Source of the DNA: Paracoccus liaowanqingii
GTDB lineage: Bacteria > Pseudomonadota > Alphaproteobacteria > Rhodobacterales > Rhodobacteraceae
Direction of reading: 5' to 3'
Assembly (NCBI RefSeq): GCF_004683865.2
Contig: NZ_CP040765.1
Span: 186,001 to 250,000, forward strand
Length of the DNA: 64,000 nucleotides
The first letter of the stretch is position 1, and each line of letters begins with the position of its first letter. Under the pieces are notes generated by a model. It had not been told where the DNA came from, did no database searches, and worked only from the letters and a program-made list of their open reading frames with translations. Positions 18,103 through 27,124 of this stretch are shown piece by piece. Both the position numbers and the translations under genes were made by a program.

Positions 18103-18724
18103 GCGAGCCTCCGTCGTTGCGGCCACCGGCGCCGGGGACGGGGCCAGCCGGGGCGGTGCCGGTCGGAACGGTGCCGGTCGGGACCGCGCGGGAGGCGCTG
18201 GCGGCCGAGGGGGTGACGGTGGCGGTGCCGGCCGGGCCGACCGTCGCAGGGGCGTCAGAGGACGGGCGGCGGGTCATGCCGGCGTCACCGAAGCCGCTGG
18301 TGTTCATGGGCGTCGAGGACGGGACGGAGCCTGCGCGCAGGAAACGGATCGCGGCGAAGCCCGCCAGGGCCGAGAGGCCCAGGAAGGCGCCCGGCTGGCG
18401 GCGCGCGAAGCTGCGCACATCCTCGACCATCTGGGCCGGATCGGTCGCGTTCAGGCTGCCCGCCAGACCGCTGACGCTGTCGGCGGCGCGGTCGAACATG
18501 GTGGCGATGGACGAGTCCGGGTCGATCTCGGACCCGGCCTTGCGCAGGCCCGCGGCCACGCTTTCGGCGCGCTCGGCGATGCCCGAGCGCAGGTCCTTCT
18601 CGCGGCGCGTGACCTCGTCCTTGACGCTGCCTGCGAGGCGCGAGGCCTGATCGGTGGCCTCGGACATGATGCTGTCCTTGGCGGAGGTGCCGGTCGCCTT
18701 GGTGTGCGGATCGTCAACGGTCAT
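18095..18724 (-). CDS. Nutrient-deprivation-induced-type protein
   Basis: 209 residues from MTVDDPHTKATG, preceded by GGAGATCCCAG. Upstream in-frame codons run through the promoter and are discounted. The N-terminal half is helical (SEATDQASRLAGSVKDEVTRREKDLRSGIAERAES), then comes a weak hydrophobic segment (PGAFLGLSALAGFAAIRFLRAG), then a Pro/Thr/Ala tail with VPTGT repeats. It resembles proteins annotated as nutrient-deprivation-induced in rhizobia and Rhodobacteraceae. It is the first gene of the three-gene operon under the EcfG promoter, so a role in the starved-cell envelope is plausible but not shown. Confidence 0.75.
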   Translation of the reverse strand: MTVDDPHTKATGTSAKDSIMSEATDQASRLAGSVKDEVTRREKDLRSGIAERAESVAAGLRKAGSEIDPDSSIATMFDRAADSVSGLAGSLNATDPAQMVEDVRSFARRQPGAFLGLSALAGFAAIRFLRAGSVPSSTPMNTSGFGDAGMTRRPSSDAPATVGPAGTATVTPSAASASRAVPTGTVPTGTAPAGPVPGAGGRNDGGSHA

Positions 18725-18800
18725 CTGGGATCTCCTTCGGTTTGGATCGTTCGGGGCCGGGCGCGATGAATGGCGCATCGACACAAACTGTTGGGCTCCC

Positions 18801-18825
18801 AACCAATAAAACGACGCCCTGTTCC
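18801..18825 (-). promoter_or_regulatory. EcfG-type promoter of the stress-envelope operon
   Basis: On the - strand GGAAC (complement of 18821-18825), 17 bp, GTT (complement of 18801-18803), 76 bp before the start at 18724. Confidence 0.8.
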
Positions 18826-19309
18826 GAAAAAGCCTTCCAAATCCAGTTCGGGAGATGCGTGCGACAAACTCCAACACACAGATTTCATCACCTTTCGGCT
18901 CTCGCCATAAATGCGTTCAAGGAGGAGAAAGATGAGCGGGCAGCGAAACTTCGTTGAATAGCGTCATGTATTTAGCGTGCATGATGACGACAAAGGACAG
19001 TACTTTTGTGATTTTGATAATGTAGCTGCCCACGCCACGGCGCTGCGTGCTTTTTTATGTCCCACATCGTTTCGCAACGAAGCAAAGATGCCCCGAGGGA
19101 GATTCATGCTCAGCGAAATCGTGCGGAGATTGCATCTCCTCCGCACCAGAGTAAGTAACCTACATATTTTTTCGGCGCATACCAAAAGAACGAAACTTAG
19201 TCATGGCAGCTCTTGTTAATATAGGACCGGTTTGGCGAAACCGATCACAGAGGCTTCTTTAGTTTTACTTGGTGGGAAATACGCAACGCCGCAAACGGGA
19301 GAAACGCCA
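18826..19309. other. Intergenic stretch, nothing recognised
   Basis: About 480 bp with lower GC. Short frames on both strands have no ribosome sites or motifs. It separates the leftward stress operon from the rightward lipoprotein gene. Confidence 0.4.
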
Positions 19310-19726
19310 ATGAATGGTTTGAAATTCGCTATCGTAGGCGTCGCCCTGTCAGGGTTAGTCTCCTGTGGCACTCCGGCAGAACGTTGCGATACCCGCATTT
19401 TGGAAGAGCGGAGAAATGTCTTACAGCTTCTTGATGAAGTCGAGGCTAATATCGCGCGCGGTTATGCTTGGGAAAACACGACGCGAAACAATTCCGGCTT
19501 CAGTTTTTGCGCAGGAGGCACCCGGCGCGGTCACGGTCAATTGGGTTTAGGTTATTCTACTTGCTATGGGGGGCCTACAACAGTGCGCGAGAGGGTACCC
19601 ATCGATCCTGTAGCCGAAGAGCGAAAGCGCGATGCATTACAAACGCGTCTTTCGGGGCTTGCTTTGAGCAGAACGCCCCAGTGTGTGGCAAGCTTCAATA
19701 CATTAATCGACGCGACCAGTCATTGA
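19310..19726 (+). CDS. Predicted lipoprotein of unknown function
   Basis: 138 residues from the ATG after GGAGAAACGCCA. The N-terminus is a lipoprotein signal peptide: hydrophobic FAIVGVALSGLVS, with the lipobox Cys at residue 18 in LVSCG. The mature part has a helical stretch (RILEERRNVLQLLDEVEANIARGYAWE), a Gly-rich GHGQLGLGYSTCYGG segment and several Cys residues that could pair in the periplasm. I do not recognise a named family. The GC content is lower than the stress genes around it. A strong 19-bp terminator hairpin follows. Confidence 0.7.
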   Translation: MNGLKFAIVGVALSGLVSCGTPAERCDTRILEERRNVLQLLDEVEANIARGYAWENTTRNNSGFSFCAGGTRRGHGQLGLGYSTCYGGPTTVRERVPIDPVAEERKRDALQTRLSGLALSRTPQCVASFNTLIDATSH

Positions 19727-19746
19727 TAACTAATTGACCGGCTTTG

Positions 19747-19786
19747 AAGAGCAGAAGGCCCGCACTCGTGCGGGCCTTCTGCTCTT
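19747..19786. terminator. Bidirectional terminator between convergent genes
   Basis: A 19-bp stem (core AGCAGAAGGCCCGCAC paired with its complement) has a two-base TC loop. It lies between the rightward lipoprotein gene (stop 19726) and the leftward DUF2382 gene (stop 19830). Confidence 0.8.
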
Positions 19787-19829
19787 GCCTGAGAGTGCGA
19801 GTGGTTATGGGGATCATCCCAGATCGGCG

Positions 19830-20675
19830 TTAGTCGCGGGTGCGGTCCAGATCGTCACGACGAGGAGCAGAACGCTCGTCCTCTACCTCCACCTCTGTGT
19901 GACGGACCGTGTCGGAGACTGTCTCCTGATGACTGTCGCTGGTCTTGCGCAGGGCGATCTCTTCCACAATGCGCGCCTCCTTGGTCACCACAGCCTCCTC
20001 ATGGTGCTCTTCCGCTTCCAGCGTCCGCTCCCTGTAGTCGCCATCCATGTTGGCGGGGCGGTCAACCGGGGTCTGCACCAGTTCGACCCGCTCGTCGCGC
20101 AACTCGACTGTCTCGCTGACGGGAGTCTCCACCGTGTAAGCGCGGACACGCACGCGTCCGTGGCTGGTCTGGCGCTTACCGACGCGCAATCTTTCGTCGA
20201 TGACCGGGATCGACTCTCCCGAGGGCGCGACGGCTTGCTCGCTTACAACTGGGCGCTCGGACACATAGGAGCTCGCCTCATAGCCGCCCCAGCCCTTACC
20301 TCGCCAGCTCGCCTCGCGCTCGTCAAGGTCAACAGTTTGTTCGGCGTCGAGAATGTCGAGAGCGGTATCATACTCGACCGTGTTCAGGTCGCTGGCAGTC
20401 ACAAGATAGCCGCCACGTGACAGGCCCTCGGCATAGGTATAACGATCTTCGTCCGGCATGAAGAAATCGCTCAAACTGTCCCAGAAGCTCTTCCCCTGGC
20501 CAGTGTCAGCGCTAGGAGCGGTGCCTGCACCGGCCCCTGCCGTGAGGTGGATGCGTGCAATGGGGAGGCCAGCCTGCACAAGCCGATCAACGGCGGCTTG
20601 TGCATCGGTTTGGCTGTCGAAGAGAGCGGAGACGGACGTCTGGCCCGTTGCGCCGGCATTGTTGTCGTAGGTCAT
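19830..20675 (-). CDS. YsnF/AvaK (DUF2382) stress protein
   Basis: 281 residues. The N-terminal part (VSALFDSQTDAQAAVDRLVQAGLP) matches a general-stress ferredoxin-like module. After a linker comes the DUF2382 domain: IPVIDERLRVGKRQTSHGRVRVRAYTVE-type segment, ELRDERVELVQTPVDRP, EEIALRKTSDSHQETVSDTVRHTEVEVED. Proteins of this type are stress-induced, with unknown mechanism. It lies 14 bp after the IHF-like gene and could be co-transcribed, but it also has its own EcfG promoter inside that gene's 3' end (20706-20730). Confidence 0.88.
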   Translation of the reverse strand: MTYDNNAGATGQTSVSALFDSQTDAQAAVDRLVQAGLPIARIHLTAGAGAGTAPSADTGQGKSFWDSLSDFFMPDEDRYTYAEGLSRGGYLVTASDLNTVEYDTALDILDAEQTVDLDEREASWRGKGWGGYEASSYVSERPVVSEQAVAPSGESIPVIDERLRVGKRQTSHGRVRVRAYTVETPVSETVELRDERVELVQTPVDRPANMDGDYRERTLEAEEHHEEAVVTKEARIVEEIALRKTSDSHQETVSDTVRHTEVEVEDERSAPRRDDLDRTRD

Positions 20676-20689
20676 CGTGAAGATCCTTG

Positions 20690-21004
20690 CTATCCAGGAC
20701 CTTCAAACCGTTCATGGATCGGTATGTTCCCCGTCAGCCGCGACAGAAGCTGTTTCGACGCTCTGAACGCCGGCACTTGTTTAGCCTCGACTTGCACTGG
20801 GTCGCCGTTTCTGGGATTCCGGCCCAACCGCGGGTCCCGGACCTTGCTGGAAAAGGCTCCAAAGCCCCGAAACTCAACTCTCTTGCCCTGAGCCAGACTG
20901 TCGGTGATCTCGTTCAGGATCGCCTCAACGGCGGCCTCTACCACCTGCTGCGATAGATGTGGGTGGGCATGCGCAAGTTTCCGGACCAACTCCGAACGGA
21001 CCAT
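20690..21004 (-). CDS. IHF-beta-like DNA-binding protein
   Basis: 104 residues from MVRSELVRKLA, the usual IHF-beta start; an ATG two codons upstream is also possible. The complete HU/IHF fold is present: helices (LSQQVVEAAVEAILNEI), GKRVEFRGFGAFSSK, the RDPRLGRNPRNG arm tip and VPAFRASKQLLSRL. It bends DNA as a heterodimer with IHF-alpha, whose gene is not in the window. It differs enough from standard chromosomal IhfB, and has a C-terminal extension (IPIHERFEGPG), to suggest a plasmid-borne paralogue. The fragment at 2-208 is another copy. Confidence 0.88.
   Translation of the reverse strand: MVRSELVRKLAHAHPHLSQQVVEAAVEAILNEITDSLAQGKRVEFRGFGAFSSKVRDPRLGRNPRNGDPVQVEAKQVPAFRASKQLLSRLTGNIPIHERFEGPG
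20706..20730 (-). promoter_or_regulatory. EcfG-type promoter inside IHF-like gene
   Basis: On the - strand GGAAC (complement of 20726-20730), 17 bp, GTT (complement of 20706-20708), 31 bp before the DUF2382 start. It would let the stress protein be made separately from the IHF-like protein. Confidence 0.65.
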
Positions 21005-21209
21005 GTGCATCTCCTTTGTTTCGTGCCGAGATGATTATGCATTAAATCGCGCTTGCCAGCCGGGCCGACGTTTTCTCAGACCTTTTGGTGGCCGGATCGG
21101 CGGATGTGCACCTGCCCGTCAGGTCACCAGCTGGTCTGGCTTCAATGAGGACATAATAAACATGTGTTCGCAAACGCCGACACGAAAAGTCGCATGAGGG
21201 TTTGCCAAG

Positions 21210-21488
21210 TCAGGCCAAACTGAACCGTCTGCGAATGTCGTCCGAACTTTCTTTGAACTTGTAGGTCGGCGCGGTGCGTTCGTTCGTGAGCTGCACTTCA
21301 ATGGCCTTCAACCAATTCCGGATCTTCACCACCCGCCACGGGGGGCACGCAAAATTATGTGGTTTTCCATAAATGTCGATCAGGAGAAGTTTTCTGGCCA
21401 TGAGCTGAAACTGTGCATCCTGCTCTTGCCCCGTTTCACTCTCAATGAGAGAAACGCCTTGCCATTCAGGGCAAATTATAACCCCCAC
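21210..21488 (-). CDS. Hypothetical protein
   Basis: Up to 92 residues, or 63 from an internal Met (MARKLLLIDIYGKPH). There is no signal peptide or membrane segment; the middle part (PPWRVVKIRNWLKAIEVQL) looks like a folded helix. I do not recognise a family. It lies just downstream of the response regulator gene on the same strand (31-bp gap), so the two may form a unit. No good ribosome site for either start, so this is tentative. Confidence 0.4.
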   Translation of the reverse strand: MGVIICPEWQGVSLIESETGQEQDAQFQLMARKLLLIDIYGKPHNFACPPWRVVKIRNWLKAIEVQLTNERTAPTYKFKESSDDIRRRFSLA

Positions 21489-21519
21489 CCCTTATTTTTC
21501 TCGGCTACCCTTCCCGGCT

Positions 21520-22119
21520 TCAATGTAAGTATAGATACGCGCGATGCAGACGTTCTTCTTTCAAGATACTATTAAGATGTTCTCTAACGTCTCCCGTGAA
21601 TATGTCTTCCTCCGCCTTAGTTATTGCCCGATTCAACGCTGCATCGACAAGCCGATCGGCAGAGGCCTGATCTGGCATCATCGCACGTGCGGCCATAACA
21701 AGTTCTTTTAAAATTTCCTCAATACTTGTCTCCGGCGATATTTCTGGTCTGAAATATTGATACTGCAAGTCGCATAGGATGGGGGCGATTTTGCTTGGCT
21801 TCAGGTAGATGAGTTTGCGATCGAAGCGCTCAGGGATATGCTTTTTGCCGTACCCTGTCAGAAATACAAAAGGGATTGACTTGCAAGACAGTTTGTCTGC
21901 AATAACAAATGACGTGTCGGCTTGCACTCTTACGTCAAGAATTGCCGCTTGGACGGTATCAAGGTAGTAAAGTGCTTCGTTGGTATTAAAAAATGGTCCT
22001 ACGACATGATTGCCACTTGTCCTGATTTCATGGGCTAAGTGATCCGCTTGAAGATAATCGTCCTCAACAACAAGGATGTTGAGAGGGGGCATCGAAATAT
22101 AGTCCTCTATGTTTTTCAT
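21520..22119 (-). CDS. Response regulator with C-terminal sigma-like segment
   Basis: About 199 residues. The receiver domain starts with LNILVVEDDYLQADHLA; the phosphoacceptor Asp is in AAILDVRVQ, the conserved Thr in FVFLTGYGKKHIPERF and the Lys in YLKPSK. Behind it, about 70 residues (ELVMAARAMMPDQASADRLVDAALNRAI then REHLNSIL) resemble sigma-factor region 2 helices as in ECF proteins, but truncated. This is an unusual order, since PhyR has the sigma-like domain first. A role in stress signalling is inference. Start chosen at MKNIEDY; MPPLNIL is an alternative. Confidence 0.7.
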   Translation of the reverse strand: MKNIEDYISMPPLNILVVEDDYLQADHLAHEIRTSGNHVVGPFFNTNEALYYLDTVQAAILDVRVQADTSFVIADKLSCKSIPFVFLTGYGKKHIPERFDRKLIYLKPSKIAPILCDLQYQYFRPEISPETSIEEILKELVMAARAMMPDQASADRLVDAALNRAITKAEEDIFTGDVREHLNSILKEERLHRAYLYLH

Positions 22120-22149
22120 TTTTTGCTCATCTACACACAAGAAAACCAA

Positions 22150-22771
22150 GTGCGGATTATAAATTTCATGAAACTGCGAAGATATTATACCTCCAAGTTT
22201 CTCCTGTTCGATGCACGAGGACCTCTTGACGTCAGTTCCCCTGCCTATCCAGACTAGCTAAAGGGCTACGAGCATAGAACAGTACCATAAGCTGGGAAAT
22301 TCACCCAATATAATCTACGAAATGTACGTTTGAGTACCTTGAACATGCGAAGTTTCATTTCGGGCATTCAATGCGATGCAAATATCTGCTGAGCGTCGGC
22401 AAACAGGGGGCAGCACGGAATGTGTTGCTGCGGCCATCATTCTGCAGTTCGGAAGGTGAAAGTGGCAGTCCCCAACGCGATCGTCCATCTCATGATAAGC
22501 TCTATCGGAGCCTTCGCAAAAGTAGCAATCTCAGCGAGACTTGCCATTCGCGCAGTTTGCGCCAGCGGCACCGGCTTCATTTTAACTTACCAAGTTCATC
22601 ACCTCTCTCCGCGTCTCCTGGGTACTACTCGCGGCAATGAAGGATACGGCGATGGCACCTAAGATGGTTTCGTTCGAACCAAGGCTGAGCCGATCACGCT
22701 CAAAAGGCCTTACTTCGTCAAAAACACTGTCATAATGTGACGCTTGAAATCTACTGAACGCAGGAATTGAA
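22150..22771. other. Intergenic stretch, nothing recognised
   Basis: About 620 bp between divergent signalling genes. Frames of 80-90 codons occur but lack ribosome sites and motifs. No EcfG motif was found here. Confidence 0.4.
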
Positions 22772-25035
22772 ATGCACGGCAACCACAACGAGGTTCTTGT
22801 TTTTTTGGCACTTCTGATCGCCACGGCGACGTCCTATACGGCGTTAGACCTTGCCGGCCGGTTCAATGCCGCCATTAGCAAGAAGGTACGTGCGTGCTGG
22901 CTTTCGGGAGCCGCATTTTCGCTCGGCGGCGGCATCTGGTCGATGCATTTCGTGGCTATGTTAGCGCACTCCCTGCCGGACATGCGTCCGTCTTACGAGC
23001 CCGCGCTGACGGTCCTGTCATTCTTGATCGCGGTCTGTGCCACGGGATTGGGCTTTGCGATCGTCGGCAATTTTCGCCAGCGGGTGCCGGCACTACTCTT
23101 GAGTGGTCCCCTCATGGGATGCGGGATCGCGGCAATGCATTTCACCGGTATGGCGGCCCAACAGATTTCGATGGTGGTAAGCTACGATACAGCCTGGGTA
23201 GCGGTTTCACTTCTTGTGGCGATAGGTGCCGCCACTGCCGCGCTTTGGCTCTCGTTTATGAACACAGGTCAGGTAGAGAAGCTTATTGCTGCCGGCGTCA
23301 TGGGAGCAGCAATCTCAGGGATGCATTTTTCTGGCATGCGGGCCGCCACATATTCTTTATTGCCGAATGGCGGGCATTTTGACACCCACAGCGTGAACTC
23401 TGATGTGCTCGCTATTGGAGTTTCGACCGTCACGTTTTTGATTCTGTCGTTCGGACTACTGGCGGCTACGGTCGACCGCCGCCTTGCACAGCAAAGCCAA
23501 AGGGAAGCCGAATGGCTGAGAGCGAGCGAGGAGCGGTTTCGGACGTTATACCGTCGCACTCCGCTGCCACTGCATGCGGTGGATCGGGACGACCGTATAG
23601 TTGATGTCAGCGACGCATGGCTCGCCCTACTTGGATTCGAGCGAAGTGAGATTATTGGCCGTGGTCTTGGCACGTTTATGACGCCTGAGTCCGCGCAAGG
23701 CCGAACCAGTGCTCCATGGCCGTCGCCATTAGAAGCGAGCGCTGTTCGGAAAATCGACGCGAACCTTGTTACCAAATCGGGAAACATTATAGATGTCGAA
23801 ATCACCGGCCGGATAGAATTGGATGCTGAGGGAAATTTCCTTTCTCGCATCGAAGGTCTGGTCGACGTCACCGCGCGCAAGGACGCCGAAAATGCCCTCA
23901 GGCAGGCGCAGAAAATGGAAATGCTGGGAAATTTAACCGGCGGCGTGGCCCACGACTTCAACAACCTCCTCGCCATTATTCTGAGTAATCTAGAGTTGTT
24001 GCGGAAACGAATTCCGGAGAGCGAAGGCACCCACCAACTGATCGATACCGCTATTCAAGGGGTCCAAAGAGGCTCGACCCTTACGCAACGTATGCTGCAT
24101 TCGCGCGCCACCAGAGCCTCACTCCGAAGCCTGTCGACGTTGCTGCCCTTGTTCGCGGCATGGCCGACCTCCTGCAGCGGTCACTGGGACCGCAGTTTGA
24201 GTTGCTGCTTCCGAAGGCCAATCTGGTCGCCGTGGCGAATGTGGACGAGAACCAGCTCGAGATGGCGCTCCTGAACCTGGTCGTCAATGCGCGGGACGCG
24301 ATGCAAGAGGGAGGTTTGATCGAAGTCGTCGTAGACACTGTGAACGCCTCTCCGTCCGGGCAGCAAATCGCAATAAAGGTGGTTGACCGAGGAGCTGGCA
24401 TGGACTTGGCCACGCTTAGTCGTGCAACTGAGCCCTTTTTTACGACTAAAGGTCCCACGAAAGGAACCGGTCTTGGCCTTTCCATGGTCCATGGTTTTGC
24501 CGCGCAGTCAGGGGGGAGGCTCGAACTGATCAGCAAGCGAGGGGAGGGAACCCAAGCGACGATACTGCTTCCTGCCACCGAAGCACCGAACATTGTCGAT
24601 ACGGGCATGACGCCATCCGAGGCGGCACCGCCATCGGGTTTGCTCGCCACCATTCTGGTTGTGGATGATGACTTTCTAGTCTTGTTAAATATGCAAGCCA
24701 TGCTGGAGGATATGGGGCACCGTGTGTTTCCCGCCCATAACGGTGAGGATGCCTTGAAAATTCTGGATCGGGTCGATGAGGTGGATCTGGTGATTACCGA
24801 TCAGGCGATGCCGCGGATGACGGGTTTGCAGCTTGCAGAAGCCATCCATCATCGACATCCAGATCTGCCCATCATTCTTGCGACAGGGTATTCAGAACTT
24901 CCGACAAATCATCCCAATGTCACCTCCAAACTTAACAAACCTTACTTTCAGGCTGAGTTGGACAAAGCCGTGAGCGAGGCTTTAAGTTCACGGCCGCGTC
25001 CGAACGTCATCCCATTCAAGCTTCCTGCAATCTGA
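22772..25035 (+). pseudogene. MHYT-PAS hybrid histidine kinase, single-base frameshift
   Basis: The frame starting at 22772 encodes a membrane MHYT domain with three His/Met motifs (SMHFVAM, AMHFTGM, GMHFSGM), a PAS domain (residues about 255-365) and the HisKA segment (GGVAHDFNNLLAII). At about 24097 a G is missing. Inserting one base restores an uninterrupted reading (RMLAFARHQSL, then PKPVDVAALVRGMADLLQ) into the second frame. That frame holds the ATPase domain (NLVVNARDAM, DRGAGM, GTGLGLSMVHGF) and a receiver domain (VVDDDF, Asp in LVITDQAMP, Lys in LNKPY). Intact, it would be a 754-residue hybrid kinase; relatives feed general-stress phosphorelays. It could be a real lesion or an assembly error. 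Confidence 0.85.
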
Positions 25036-25583
25036 AGTGTCTTTTCTGGAAATCTTCTTGACAATGGTTAATATATTTAGAGCTAATATTTCACTTGCAG
25101 GTTAAGCTGAACGTCAGTCGGCAAGAGTGCCGGTTGATCGGTCGACCCTTGGCAGGATCGCGGCATGTAGGGCGGCTAGGATGAATGTCCTTAGTTTTAA
25201 AATGGGCGAGTTCACGAGGATCTTGCAAGTGTTGTGGCCGGACCTCCAGAATACTGCAAAGATGATGCCTCCGGTTAAACGATGACCTTTGGGGCATCGA
25301 AGGCCATATAGTCGACACCTTGGCCACGGCCAAGTACTAAGGGTTTTGTAGCTTCAGGCTATTAATCCAAATGGTCAGGGTGTGGGATAGCTTACAGCGA
25401 TGCCGATGAATTGATGTCCAACTTCCTTCAATAGGCGCCCCGCGCAAAAACACGTCGCTAAAGACGTCCTCATGCACGCCCTAAAAAAGATCTGGATGAA
25501 ACCAGACAGGCCGTGGCATTGGCAGTTGCCCTCCTTCCAGTTATTTATTGGCGTCTTCAGGTGATTGAATTGGGCGCTTGACG
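25036..25583. other. Intergenic stretch, nothing recognised
   Basis: About 550 bp after the broken kinase gene. Short frames only, none with a motif. It ends at the EcfG promoter at 25584. Confidence 0.4.
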
Positions 25584-25608
25584 GGAACAATGGCAGCCGA
25601 AGCTGGTT
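25584..25608 (+). promoter_or_regulatory. EcfG-type promoter for the Cys-rich mini-protein
   Basis: GGAAC (25584-25588), 17 bp, GTT (25606-25608), 33 bp upstream of the ATG at 25642. Confidence 0.75.
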
Positions 25609-25641
25609 ACAACGCCCGTAGCATCAAGAGGAGCGGCCCAT

Positions 25642-25800
25642 ATGAGCAATGATCCTAATCCTGACAAGGTACCGCCAGACACACAGGGAGCAGGAGAGAA
25701 CCTTTGCCGGGGGTGTGAGGGATCAGGGCAAATGGACGGCAAGGAATGTCCCGAATGCGACGGGAGTGGGAAGGTCACAACGGGAATTGGCGGCGCTTAG
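25642..25800 (+). CDS. DnaJ-type CxxCxGxG mini-protein
   Basis: A 52-residue gene with a GAGGAG ribosome site. The product carries two CxxCxGxG repeats (CRGCEGSGQ and CPECDGSGK), the zinc-binding unit of the DnaJ cysteine-rich domain, with no J domain. Four Cys can bind one zinc ion. Stand-alone proteins of this kind occur in alphaproteobacteria and may bind unfolded protein or act as redox or zinc modules; the role here is unknown. The EcfG promoter upstream supports it as a real gene. Its TAG stop lies in the TTAG target site of the adjoining mobile-element relic. Confidence 0.75.
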   Translation: MSNDPNPDKVPPDTQGAGENLCRGCEGSGQMDGKECPECDGSGKVTTGIGGA

Positions 25801-25959
25801 CAGGCCGCTGAAAAAGTGCTGACCCGCCTCGACCTGGTGCTGAAAACCAGAAAACTTGTCCAGAAATCGCCTAAAAAGCACGGATTTTTGGTCCGTTTGC
25901 GTCAGTTTCGGAATGATTTCCGCCGCAGCGCGGTCCCAAAGCACTTTATCAGCGGCCTG
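25801..25959. repeat. 159-bp MITE-like relic with IS5-type ends
   Basis: 20-bp terminal inverted repeats, beginning CAGGCCGCTGA, match at 19 of 20 positions (25801-25820 and 25940-25959). The first bases are those of the IS5-type element at 52169. The direct repeat TTAG is at 25797-25800 and, once the adjoining IS630 copy is removed, at the right end as well. It has no coding capacity, so it is a non-autonomous derivative. Confidence 0.75.
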
Positions 25960-25962
25960 TTA

Positions 25963-27121
25963 TACCAACGGCCCTAAGCACTGACCCCTTTTGCGTATTC
26001 ACGCGTGGCAATCGATCGGACGCGCTCGGGGTCGTTTGCGAAGGCGTTCCATGCGCTGCAGCATCGGTCGACAATGTCTGCGTAGGTGTCAAAGACGGTG
26101 ATGGCGAGGCAGTTTGCGCGCAGATAGGCCCAGATGTTCTCAACCGGATTCAGCTCTGGCGCATAGGGCGGAAGCGTCACGATGGTGATGTTGTCGGGGA
26201 TGCGTAGAGCACTGGAGTTATGCCAGCCGGCGCCGTCCATGACGAGCACGGCATGGGCGCCCGACGCGACGGTTTTTGCGATTTCAGCGAGATGAGCGTT
26301 CATGGCCGAGGTATCGGCACGTGGCATGACAAGTGCCGCGGTCGTGGCGCGCGATGGACAGACGGCGCCGAAGATATAGGCCCATTTGTAGCGGGTGTCG
26401 CGCGGCGCACGAGGTCGGGTTCCGCACTCGGCCCAGGTCCGGGTGAGCGTCCCCTGCTGGCCCACTCTGGCTTCATCCTGAAACCACACCTCCAATGGCT
26501 TCCCGTGCGCCGTCTCCGGTAGGGCGGCCTTTACCGTCGCGGCAAAGTTTTTTTAAATGCCTCCTGTGCCAACGGGTCGGATTTGGGGTGCTGTGGGCGC
26601 ACCGACAGGCGGCGAAAGCCAAGGGCTGCCAGCTGCTTGCCGACCGTCCGCTCGTGCATGACCACGCCGAAGCGATCTTCGATCTTGCGCTTGAGATCGA
26701 CGCAGCGCCAGCGGACCACCCCATCGGCCTCAAGGTCAGGCCCTTCACGGACCATCCGGGCAAGTTCCGCTTTCTGCTCAGAGTTCAGGAGCGGCGTCGG
26801 GCCTGCCCAATACCGGTTCGACAGACCGGTGATCCCCTCGGCGTTGTAGCGATGAACCCAATCGCGCAGGGTCTGCCGGTCCATGCCGCAGGCCTCCGCC
26901 GCCGTCTTGCGATCCGCGCCCTCCAGAACAAGAGCGATCGCCAAAATCCGCCGCACCGCTTTTGCATCCTTTGTGCGCGCCGCCGCCGCCCGAAGCTCAC
27001 TTGTCGACATATCCGTTCGAGTGATCTCAATCGCCATCAGAACCTCCATCTCTTGATGGCAATGATTCAGATTTTCAGGTCGAAGGGAATCCCGTGAGTC
27101 AGAGCTTAGGGCTGTTGGTAT
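25963..27121 (-). mobile_element. IS630-family insertion sequence, complete
   Basis: 1159 bp. The terminal inverted repeats TACCAACRGCCCTAAGC agree at 16 of 17 positions (25963-25979 and 27104-27120). TA, the IS630/Tc1 target duplication, occurs at 25961-25962 and 27122-27123. It carries a two-frame transposase. It sits inside the right TTAG duplication of the MITE-like relic. A second, internally deleted copy is at 30798. Confidence 0.85.
25974..27049 (-). CDS. IS630 transposase (two frames, programmed frameshift)
   Basis: The 5' frame (27049-26531) encodes the helix-turn-helix part (AAEACGMDRQTLRDWVHRYN, a winged-helix IS630 N-terminus). The 3' frame (up to 26495 and down to 25974) encodes the DDE catalytic part (WFQDEARVGQQG, VLVMDGAGWH, LPPYAPELNPVENIW). 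They join at a run of seven A on the coding strand (complement of 26548-26554), where a -1 slip yields one fusion protein of about 357 residues. Such slippage is usual for IS630. The protein cuts and pastes the element into TA sites. Both frames look intact, so the element may be active. Confidence 0.88.
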
Positions 27122-27124
27122 TAG

